Shown here piece by piece: positions 23,801 through 35,800 of a DNA stretch of 64,000 bases. Each line of letters begins with the position of its first letter. Position 1 is the first letter of the stretch. Source of the stretch: Leptasterias polaris (Eukaryota > Echinodermata > Asteroidea > Forcipulatida > Asteriidae); NCBI GenBank assembly GCA_037783415.1, contig JAZGTN010000098.1, forward strand, positions 186,001 to 250,000, given 5' to 3'. The notes below the pieces were generated by a model. That model worked only from the letters and a program-made list of their open reading frames with translations. It did no database searches and was not told where the DNA came from. Both the position numbers and the translations under genes were made by a program.

Positions 23801-26800
23801 ATGATTTAAAATGTTGGATTCGTCGACGGAAATTTTTTGACTGTAAATTCCCTTTAAACACCTCTTAGATTCCGTTGGAGGCGAGGCCATGATTCTCAAG
23901 GTGATGTGTGATTGTTGTCAATTGAATTTGGGTTGCTATAGCAGCAATGATGCAGCTTCCCATTTAACGTCGGATTGTTTGATCAGCGTGGATCAGTGTT
24001 AACTTTTAAAAAACTGACCGCAATTTGACTTTGTTTTGTACATGTAGGTGCGTGTTTTCACTTATCTCATTGGTGGTGATATTAAGGATGATCCAAATGT
24101 GCAGAACATGAGCTGCTCCAATAAAGGTAATATACAAATGCTTATCATACACATTAAAGGTAGGGTCATAGATTGATAAATACCCCAAAAACTAATGGCC
24201 ATAAAAACTTACTTGGTGAGAACATAGAGCAAGGACCGGAAGCACTGCAGCTGTTGATAGTGTAAACTATTTTGAGAAAGGATTCTCCTCAAAGTGATAT
24301 GGTTTGGATACTTTTTCACCCCCAAAACATTTGAATCTAAGAAGTTCATGCATGAATATTTTCTCAAATTTCTGAGTGTTGGTGTCCGTTTGTGGATTCT
24401 GCGGCCTGGTGTGGTTGGTACCCGCTGTCACCTCCTCGCTAAACGTGGATGGATTCAATGTTCATGTGCAAACAAGTTTTTTGCTGTTTTCTCAGCAAGC
24501 AGACACTGTACTCAGCTGAAACTTTCACGAGTGAATTTTGTTGTATCTTTCTTTAAAATGTTGCTTTTAAAGGTATTATACAGGATTGGCAGAGCTGACA
24601 AAATAATCACAGACAGTGTTCATGTTTTGTGTAATCAACCACATACATGAAATAACAAACCTGTGAAAATTTGAGCTCAATTGGTCATCGAGGTCACGAG
24701 AAAATAGTGAAAAGAGACCTTATGTGTTTTCTGTTTTTCAAACATCGAGTTTATTATCGCGCGCGATAAAAACTGTTGTTTTACTCATTTCTCAGAAACG
24801 ATAGCATTTTAGGCAGAAATATTTTAAGGAACCCTTTCTACCATTACTTACTTTAAATCATGTAAGTTATGTGTGAATCTGTGAACATTTGTGTTTTTCG
24901 ATCTTACCAATAGTGTACAGGGCCTTTAAATAAGTATTATGGTGACAAAAACCAATCTATGAACCTACAGTGTACCTTTAAAAAAATATACTTGAGAACA
25001 TTTTGACTGTTTCAAGAACTCAAATTACCTGCAATTAGACTGATAGGGGAAATTGATATGACTTGGCAGAAGAAATAATGCTATTACAAGAGTGAAAGTT
25101 TGTGCTAAAACTTCTTGTGGCTTAGTTTACCTTGAGACTAACCCCAAATCTAACCCAGTTGGATTACCCAAAATGAGCCACGTGCAGATTGCAAAACAGG
25201 CTTTAAAAGAAATAATTTCAACTAAATCTTTAGAAGAAATTGTACGTTCATTTGAAACTACGAATTAACAAAATGGTTGCTTTGTTCATTGAAACCGTTC
25301 TGGAAATACTGTTAACTTTTCATAATGACTGACTGTTTTGTTATGTATTTATTCATCAGGGTATTACACACGGATTGGTGCTATCGCTGATGTGGAAGAA
25401 AACGCTTCGGTAAGTTACAAAGTCATCTCACTTTTCAATCATTTCAGAAGTGCAATAGACCCCTTGCACAATGTGGATCGCACCTCCAAACATGATGCAT
25501 GCCCTTGCATTTTGGGAGTCAACTTTACACAAGGGGTCTATAGGTGTCATTCTAAAATGATTCAAGAGCATCCTTCTTTATTATTTGGTTTTATTGATAC
25601 ACCGATGTGTAGTACTGAGTATACAGTGCTTAAAAGCACTGTATACTCAGTACTATTCCCCGAGTCCTGTGAAATAAATCCACAGGCATATCAATCGGGT
25701 TGGATTCGAACCCACAACTTTTACCATGCTAGTCGCACCAAACTAACATCTATTAAATCATTGCGGTACTCCCCGCTGCTAAATGATAAAATTCAAGCTG
25801 CCTCTAGCCACCGGGCTACCTCGATGGTCTAGTAGTGAGACATCTGCTCTAGCATTGCAAATGTTGTAGGCTCCAATCCCACACAAGTAATATGCCTGTG
25901 GATTTCAGTTTTACAGGACTCAATAAACTAATTTATGCCACCAACAGCTGCAGTGCTTATCACCCCAAAAATTGTGATTTTCATAAATTTATATTGTCAA
26001 TAAAGTATTTACCAATCTATGACCCTAATATGAAATTAAATTGAAAGTTACACAAAACTTGACAATAAACAAGCTCTCAGTTATATTGATAAGTCAGAAA
26101 TTAAATTGTTGTCTAAACTGTACATTTTTTGTAATAGCGTCATTTCAACTCTGCAGGCCCCAAAAATTGGTGGTGTTTTATTTTACTTTCTTGATTATCA
26201 AGTAGGCCATCCCTCTATGTTACTGGAGACCCTGAAACACCCAGAAGGTTTTATATTCCACTTGAGAATTGCGAGGCTTTGTTACAATAATAACTAGTAG
26301 TCTTCTGAAGAAGTGGCTTATTGATATGAACTGAAAAAGATAAATTAATAATAACACAAAGACTTCAAATTTGTAAAAGGAAGTAGGATATAGTCTAAGG
26401 AATACTAGATGGATTGTCGGAACAAGTTTATTGAAACTCAGTATCTCTACCTATTAAAAACATCCGGATGGGACATATAGCCATAGGTCCCGTGTGTTGT
26501 GTAATGCACACACACAAAAAACAGTTACACTTATCACTAAGAGACAGGGTTTGCCTTGGTGTTCCTGGCAGTGGCTGCCAAGTGTGGGCAGCACCTTGTA
26601 CACCCTTATAAGGTGCCACATAAATTGGTCTTATAATTCAAAATACTTCAAAACCTTAAAAAGTTTCTGTTTGTTCAAGCGCCTTGAGTTCATTATTGGT
26701 AGATACGTGCGCTATATAAGACTATATACTATTGTTGTTATTATTATTATTTATTAACAAAAAAGGGTGAGTTGTATAACGCCTTTCAGACTCAGAAACG

Positions 26801-29800
26801 ATGAGGATTTAAAGTGGTATTTTTTTCACAGTAAGTACAGAACACCGTCTCTGGAATGTGTTTCTAGAGACTTTCAATTTCAAGTTGCCCGCTGTTAGAT
26901 AAGTGCTTTTTACAGGAGCATTGGTGAATATACAGCGCTATTTCAGTAATGACCATTGTGATGACTTATTCAATTTTCATTTTGCCATGCAACATTATTA
27001 AATTGAATAATGTAATCTTCATTTTCAATTTGGTTTCATCTGAAATGCAAGAATCAATTTTTAAAAACTTCTGTCAGTCAAAAGCAAATTAAATTTTTCT
27101 AAACAGCAAAAATGGCAATGCCTGTGAGCATCAATAGAAAATTTCTATAAATTAATAAGAAAGATGCATCCATATAAAGACTGCAGCCTATGGAATACTG
27201 AAAAATTAAACTTTCAAAACAGGTGTGCTTTTTGTCTTCTTCACTTCAAAACACCAACCCTTTATCACTTGGAAAATCTTAAAGTGGGCCTCAAAAAAAA
27301 ATGGGTCGTACAAATTAAAATACAAATATTTGTTGTTTTGATTGTTAGTGTTATTGTTATTGTTTCATGTGAAATTATGTCATGGGCATTTTTTTAAGAT
27401 AGCAAACCTTGACTGCATTATTTATATGTTCCACACTGGACAAGAATTTATCTCTGTGGGATCGCCATAAAGGATTTCCCCTCAGACTGCGACTTGTACA
27501 GCATGTAAAGGGCCCAATTTCATGGCTCTGCTTATCGTAAGCAAAGAATCGGCGCTAACTGAAGCAGGGAATTCCACACTTACATCAAGCGTATTTCACA
27601 AGTTAGCAGTGAATTTGTGCTTGTGCGTGTGATAATCCACGTTAATAGGCATTCCAGTGCTTACACAGCTACCGCAGAAATTCAGCGCTTGCCCTGTAAG
27701 CGAAGAATGGTGATCGCAAGCGCAGTGTTTGGTGGTAAGCAGAGCCATGAAACTAGGCCCTAGTTAATTCACCCTCATTTCTCTTTGAATAGATGCGCCA
27801 GAAGTCTAAAACATGAATAAATTTATTAAAAAACAAATTAAAACAAACATCAACCTGTAAAGCTGTGGGAAAAGCACTCAAAGGCTCTCTCAAGAGTCCA
27901 GTTCCAAGCAACTCTCTCGTAGCATGATCAATATTTGGGTAAGAGTGGACCCCCTCATCAATTCCTCATAGGGGATTAGAGATTTTTTGTTCGTTTTTAT
28001 TTTAAATTTTTTAGGGAATGAAGGATAGAGAGAAAACCTGCCATGATCCCTTGGATCAAAGTCACTGAAATCTAGTATATCAGGAACAAGAAATTCCAGA
28101 CTTTTATCAGAATTCAGACTTTTTCAGTCGGCTTGTTGAAGAAAATCAGCCATTACTTTTTCCATGTATAAAGAAATCCTGCTCTTTGATCTACTTCTCT
28201 AGTGCTGAGGACAAAGCTCATAAAAGCTCTGTGAAAACTAAACCCCAATTGCCTTGGGTTAATTAAGGCTAATGTGTTTGCTTAATTAATCAAGTTTTAT
28301 AACTTGGTTTTATCTACCCTTGACATTGACATACTTATTTTGTACACAAAGGAAGCTGGCAGAGTTGTCCTGCCCCTCCTAACCAAATCACTGTCTCATT
28401 TGACTGACACCCCCCTCTAAGATGTGTGGCATGGTCCAGCTTAGGATATCATGTCATAATCATGAGCTGACCAGTGTGTACAATGTGGTTAAGACAATGG
28501 AACTATTATAATACATCAGCATGACTGACAGCGGCCCCCTCACTGTAGGGTTTTAATTAATAGAAAAAAGTGATAATTTTAAGAAAAATAATTTTCCATT
28601 GAGATTGAAAGACATGTGTCTATTACAAACAGCCATAAACGTGTCCAATGTTGAGAAACAAGCTGTAATTTGTCTCATTTTGCCATCTTTTGCAAGTCTC
28701 TATAAAAAAGCCCATTGTGAACAGATTTGTCACACATACATTTTTTTGCATTGTCCAACCAGCTTCAGACCTTGGCCTTGTTTTCACTTTGTATAAAGAG
28801 CTACTGATATAATCTTTGTAGAATGCCATTTTTATTGGTGTTTCTTATTTAATTATTTTATTTCTAGATACTATTATTGTCACAGAATAGCAACCATTAA
28901 CACATGGGACATTTTGTCCGCGCAAATTCAATCTAGCGTAATTTAAATGACAGTACATATTCCTCAAATACTCTTCCTCAAGGATTCACGCCTAATGCAC
29001 TGATTTAATGCGATTAGTTCACACTGAAAGCTAAAAAAAAAAATGGAAAAAAAGGAGCGCGAAAGAACCTTCAATTGGGGAAGAAATCTAAAGAGATTGA
29101 CAATTCCCAAGGTGAGGTGAATTTCTCGCTACACGAGCTAATAGAAGTCTACTCTGCGGTTCTACTTGACTACTCAATGTTGATTTCTGATCACGTACAT
29201 TCCCTTAGACGGCCCCTCGTAAATGGACAAAGAGAAGACAAAATGGATTCATGTTATTTCGTGTTAAGGGCACGCTGGGCGGAACTTGTGCCTTGATCTG
29301 AGCTGGCTCGCAATGAGTCAAGTACGAACAGCTTCAAAGTAGAATGACAACTTGACATTTTGCTAAAATCCTCTGAGGTTTTGGGCAGAGCAGAAGATTG
29401 GTAAATTGAGGGCCGGGATAAAATGTCCTGCTTCTGGTTGCACTTCAATCATAAACTGCAAAGGAAAGGAAAATAGGTCACCTGCAGAAGGGGTGGCGCC
29501 TGGCCGTATTATTTATTTTTTCATTTCAAGTTTCTTTTTTTCCCAAAAATGTTGGTATCAGAAGTAAGCCATTATATAAACAATGCATAAAGCAAGGAAG
29601 TGTGGCATTCTCTGTGGTCAGTTTTATTGTCTGTATCTTTTAGTCTACAATATCTTTTTTAGTTGTTTTAGTTGTATATCACCTTTTTTAGATTATCTTC
29701 TTTCTTTCTTTTTGGCTGGAATTTTTTAAAACAATATTTTAATGATTTTGTTTTACCTTGTATTTTTCGGGAGCTTAGCCCCAAGGGCAACAGGGAATTG

Positions 29801-32800
29801 ATTCACTTTTTTAAGTTCCTGTCATCAATTAGTGTTTCTTGAGTTGTTTGTTTCTTGTACTGTATTTTTTATGTGTATGATGACAAATAAATGATAATAA
29901 TAATAATATCAATAATCTGAGGTTGTCTTTCTAGATGTGTACACTCATTCCAAGCATATAGTTTAATATTTCATAAATGTTAACATCTCATCAGGTGCTT
30001 TTTTATTTGTTTATGAAATGTTACTGTTGCATAATCTTTGCAAAAAACTTCAACTATTTGTTTTAATTGTAAATGTATGAATTTGTTCTTGTTTTTCCCC
30101 CCCAGAAATACATCCATGTTTTGAGTCGTCCTATGGTCATTGAACAGCACCACATCACAGTGTGGACCAACGTTTATATGGACACCCTGGTAAATGAGGT
30201 TGATTTGTCGTTTGCAGTTTTAACCCACCATCCAAGCATTGCAGTATGGAAATAAACTTGTATCACCAAAAAAGAAGTGAAATTTTAAACTCTCATTTTT
30301 CAAGAGTCTTTGGACCTCAATATCTTTTGTCACCATATTTGGAGCTTAATATTTCTTGGTTGATTCAGTACCATGCTCTTAAAGTAGCAACAATTCATGA
30401 GAAATCTTGACAAATGCATATGTGACATTGTCACCAATTAAAATTAGTCAATATTTCATTTTGAAGTGGCCTTGTGTTGCTCTTCTCCAAGGTAATGGAC
30501 AATTTTAGAGAAAGAGGATTATGTTCAGATATTCTTTGCTTCAATTCTTTGCATTGAAAAAGAAAAGAGCCAAGATAAGTCCACTCTGAGTGGCAAAAAG
30601 TGGCGTGGACTCGACCCAATTATTTCTGGTGGCCAAGAGAAACAGAGATGTAGCAAAGAACTTTGGGGGAGAGAAAATTTGAGAACGAGTCTGATTGCAA
30701 GGTGATTGATTCCTATCAAGACTTCAAGTATAAGAACTCTGGTATTGGTTATCAAGTCATTTACCAATAGGAAAACTGACTGGGTAAATTTTAAATTATT
30801 TGGGGTTGAATAAAGAAAAAAATTACTAGAGTGGGACTTGCACCTGCAACCTCTGGAGCTCTACCAACTGAGCTATCTAGCCCTCTTGTTGGTGCCCTAC
30901 CTAGTTTGTCAATATCTTTATTCGGGGTGCCAATCAGAAGCCATTCAACCTGTAACTGCCGTATAACCAGGGATCACACCCAAGTTTACAATACAAACTG
31001 GGAAGCCAGGGTATTAATTATACATTAAAGATCAACTTGAACAAAATTAATATTGTCGTTCTTTTGTAAGTGAGTGTGTAAACTCAATGAGAATGGTTTC
31101 ATAGTTTTAAAAAGCCACACATTTTGAACAGTGTCACTGGGCAAAAATGCAGAGTTTCACGAAAAGCCCCTATTAAAGCATTTAGGTATCAAAACAGCAC
31201 TGTGACATCACACTATGGACTCGATCCAAACAAGACAATGGAAAATGCAGAGCATTGAAGATAAACAACCTTCGTCCAGTCCGTGTTGTGAAGTATTTTA
31301 TGTCACAACACGAACTGGTTTTATGCTGGTTTTCTGAGGCACTGGTACTACAATGTTGATTTCACTTCTCATTTGTATGGGTCTTTGCTGGGATCCATGC
31401 AGGGTGTCGCCAACGGCGGGAAAACAAATCAAAGGGGGGAGTGGGCTAAGTTTCCGATCAAATTTCAACAAAATTATAAGAAGGGCAACTTCACACTTGT
31501 GACCAAATAATAACTAAACACAAAATAAATAAGGATAAATGGTCAAATTAGTTTGAGTGCTTTATGTCAAGTTGATCTTTAAAGTAAAGCAAAGCTGCTC
31601 GGTTTATTTTCAAGAACTAGAAAAATACCTCTCCATGATCTTTCCATGTATAAGAGTACTGCACCTCTACCATGTAGTATTGAAACAGGTGTATTTGATA
31701 AGGTGCAGTTACAGTTGAAGAGTTGTTGACAGTTGTTTGCAATAATGTCTGAGTCAACATTTAGCAAAGGGTAAATGAAGGTTACTTCAAAAGATGAATC
31801 ATTGAACACAATACGAACATCCATACTGCAGTGCTTGTGATTCTGGGTAATAGATAACAATGAAAGTAATGTTTTCAGCTAATATCGACTAATGTCACTC
31901 ACAACGAACCCACAAAACTTATAAACTAATATATTCTACTACCATTAACTACATATGTATAACTAAATAAATATCTTGTGAGACTTATTTGTCTAACGGA
32001 ATATTTGCAGGCATGACAGGTGAGTATGTAGTAAACTGGTTCAGTCTCTGCATGCATTTGTCCATATAACTGTTTCTCTTGATATGTTAGTTATAGACCG
32101 TATCAGTTTTGTGCCCAAAATGGGCATTGCTGTCAGCAATGTTGCTTACTTCTACTTTTAATGTCATGGTCTGTAAAACAATTTTATAGATCATGACACT
32201 TGGCACCATCTGTCCTTGCAAAAATAACAAAAAACAATTATGCACAAAGTAAACAGTTGATTTGATAGTTCCCTTCTCAATAAGCACAGTGCATTCAGAA
32301 CTTTAAGACAAGGGACATGCTTATTTAAGGGCCATATATTGGCTGGTTCACAGAGTTGGTCTTTATACCACATGTTAAAACACCCCCATGTGACCAGTCT
32401 TCGACCAATCAGCGTGCATAAACTCTCTAAGGTATTTATTAATGCAAATTAAAAGAACACTTGCCTGTTTTTGTTTTAACTTTGGGTTGGTTTTTATTTC
32501 AACTAAATCTTTGTGGTAGTTTGCAGATTCTTATTAACCAGTAGCTATTTTTAATGTTTCGTAGAAATAGGCTCTAACTGTAAAGTTGTATCTGATTTGT
32601 TTATTCATTTATATAAGTTTGTTGTTAAATTTATGATTGTATTTTCTTCCCAGCTTGTGTTTTGAATGTTTTAATAGTAGCTAGTTAAACCTGTTGTAAT
32701 TGGAATATTTGTCTGTATCTACTTTATATATTTATTTTTAATATCAAGTTATAAACCACAAGGGAAACTGACTCGGTAAATTAGAAATAATTTGTGGTTG

Positions 32801-35800
32801 AACAAAGACAAAAATGACTAGAGCGGGATTTGAACCAACAACCTCCAGTTTAATTGGCAGCGCTCTACCAACTGAGCTATCCCTATTATGTATATATTTT
32901 TTCTTTAAATCAAAATATCTTCTTTTTTTGTCAAGCTTTCCACTATCAAATTCTTGCGATAGCCGTCAAAAGAGGGTTTTCAGCATATTTCAAGTTTGAC
33001 AAATTTCAAATGTTTCATTCAAAGTACACAATATTGGGATATATTTAGAAATTCAAATATACTTCATTAAACCAAAAGAATTCAGAAGAACTTACGCCAT
33101 ATTGTTTTTTGTTTTAGTTTTTTTTTATTACAACCATTTTATTCTGCTAAAATGCACATAATATTTGAAAAGCAAAATGCAAAAAGGACAATAAAATGTC
33201 ATTTTCATTTAACTGTTATACTACCTGTGCCAGTTATTAACCTTTATTCTCTGTAAAGTTAAACACTTTTAATACAATATTATAGAACAAGAAATGAACA
33301 CGACATAGAAACTTGAAAGAAAAAAGAAAGAAACAAAAATAATTTAATGTTGAAGCTTTTTTTTTAAACCGTGCTTTGAAAAATTAAATTGATGAAAATT
33401 AATTTGGTGGATGTTTTTCTTTGACATAGGGTTTACACTTGATGACAACAGTTTCCCAACCTGTCTTCAACAAGAAAGAAAGTAATGTAAGTGTTTTAAG
33501 AGTATACAGTTACATCTTAAAGAAATTGTTACATGATTATTTCCATTCAAAGCAAATTATTAGTGGTTTTGGTCTGTGGCAGCCAAATTAAAAATGTTTA
33601 TGTTCAGTGGTGGAAACATTGTCATTAAAGCCTCTGCATGCGTCTTGCTGATGCACTCTGTCTACCATTGATGTAGCCCAGGAGGTCTTTCACTTTCATA
33701 TAACTACTACAGTGACGTCCTGGATATGAGGGTTTGTTTCTGTTTCTAGTTCAAATCTTCCCTGTAAAAAGCTGTTAATCTCACCGGATTAACAATCCAT
33801 GGCAGCACACATTTTTTTGCTGTTGGGTTTTGGATGTCAGATATTCTTCATAAATCTGTCATTCCTTTGAGTCCTGCTTAGGGCTACCATTAGATATAGA
33901 GCAAAGCAAGTGATATTTCAACCTCCCCTGCCTTCCTTATCGGATCATATGGTGGCGTGGCAGAGCAGACAGAAGGACCCAAGCTCTGGTGTTTCTGATC
34001 AGCAGGGTGTGGGTTCGAGTCCTGATCATTGCACCTGTGTCCTTGAGCAAGATACTTGAGCAAGATACCGTAATTGATTTGTCCTTCAGATAGGACATGA
34101 AGCTTTGTCCTTCGAATGAGACACCAAGGTCCAATGTACTAGGATTGTTATTGCACAAAAAAGCACCAAGAACACTTATCCTGGAAAAGTTGGGGTTAAC
34201 CCCGGTGTTTCTGGTTAAAAAAGCACCCTTGTTTACAGGTTTCCCCAAGCTTGAGAGCTATAGTGCTTAAGTTCACTTATGAAGCATCCTTAGTTTCATT
34301 ACCAGAAATGTATAATAATATATCCAAATGTCTACTTGTCCCGCACTGACAGCGAGAGCAGGGTATTTTACTCGGAGTTGCTGGGGTGGATGTTCCTGTC
34401 AAAGAACTTCTTAAACTGACTCCGCCCTATAAGGTAAGCCAAGCTATAAGATCAACCATTGCAAAATTTTGTTTTAATCTTTTTTGAGGCAGAAAGGTCT
34501 TAAGGCACAATCAGCCCCCCCCCCCCAAAAAAAAATCTAAGAAAGTAACTCAAAAATGAGAGAAAATATTGAAACAGGCCATCTGGAAATGTTTACCAAA
34601 TGCTAACATGACATTTTAATATAATATACTTTAATTGATGTAAAAGTCTTATTTTGTTACCCTTGCCTCAATGCGTAATGAAATACTTTCAGTGATTTTG
34701 TTCGTACGTAAAGTGAAGATGTACTTACATGGACTCTGGAAGAGATGATTTTAAGCTAGGGTTATGCCTTTGATAATTACTCCAAAAAATAATGTTTTAC
34801 TAAAAACTTACTTTAGAAGCATTACAGCTGTTGATAATGTAAAACATTTTGAGAAATGATTCCCTGTGGTTTTTAGAGAAATGGATTTAAAAAAACTCTG
34901 AGAAACGTTTCATGCATGAATCATTTCTCAGATTGTGTATTCCAATGATGGATTATTTGTCCTGCATGGAAATCTCCCACTCCAGTTTTTCGGCGATATC
35001 TCAAAAACGCTACCACCTTTTGAAATGAAATTTGTACAAGTTTGTTTTTATTGTATTATACATTTATCTACATGTATATAGGATTAAAACAATCGAGCAT
35101 CGAGCAGTTCCAAAAACTAAAGATACACTTTGCATTTAAGTATTTCTGTAACATTTTTTTATGTGTGCATTCAGCTTGGTGTAAATGGCTACCCATTCGC
35201 AATTACCAACAATGGCTACATTCTGTATCATCCTGACCTTCGACCCAAGGATTCCTATGGCAACCTTAAGCCTAATTACAACAGTGTGGATTTAGCTGAG
35301 GTGGAGTTGTCTGATGTAGATGAGCAGGTAAATACCATTCTACTGCCATTTGGACTGAATCATAATGATAATGGATTTATTATGACAAAATAATGTCAAA
35401 TAATGTTCAGTCTTTGTTTTGATGTTGATCACTACGTGTTGCAATGTCTGTTCCCAAGTCTGCGGGGTAGTTTGTTTGCTTGTTTCTTGGCTAATGTGTT
35501 TGCTTGGTTGTTTGCTCGTCTGTGGGGGTGTTTGTTTGCTTGTTTTTTGGCTCATTTATTGTTTGCTTGATCGCTTGTCATGATTGCTCACTTGCCATGT
35601 TGCATTTTTCCTTCCTTTATTTTTGTATCACTTTTTGTTTTGTTATTGTTAAGCATAGGTTGTTTCTTTTCTTGTTTCTCGTAGGACCATTGTTCTGGTT
35701 GGCTGTATGTTTTTTATTTTAGCTTGTTCGTTCGTTTGTTCAACCATTTATTCATTTTGAGTAGTTACTCAATTTCTGTATTTCCTTTGCTTTAATGTAT

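Larger units (their letters stand above)
21704..24047. other. Intron 7
   Basis: Left to right: MITE B (minus), a hAT-like MITE immediately next to it, a LINE 3' tail, then 23280-24047, in which I see nothing recognisable. Confidence 0.6.
25410..30105. other. Intron 9 (4.7 kb)
   Basis: Contains a small TA-flanked foldback, a head-to-head SINE pair, a MITE C end (about 25955-26030), a tail-type SINE, palindromic MITE J copy 2 and dispersed repeats. I see nothing recognisable in 26760-27500, 28210-28890 or 29470-30100. Confidence 0.6.
30190..33429. other. Intron 10
   Basis: Contains SINE D copies, a TTAA-flanked MITE and otherwise unassigned sequence (30250-30790, 31870-32750, 32890-33420), in which I see no gene. 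Confidence 0.6.

Noticed and set aside
25338..25832. 164-codon ORF on the plus strand
   Set aside because: Only its start is real exon 9; after the donor at 25410 it runs through a small foldback and SINE G.
32008..32016. Possible 9-nt microexon (tttgcag | gcatgacag | gtgagt) in intron 10
   Set aside because: In the required phase it reads GCA TGA and would stop translation; exon 10 joins exon 11 directly with good homology to alpha-2/delta-1 spacing.
34361..34362. gagcag as acceptor for exon 12
   Set aside because: The upstream ctgacag has the better pyrimidine tract and branch-like sequence; the choice changes only three residues.
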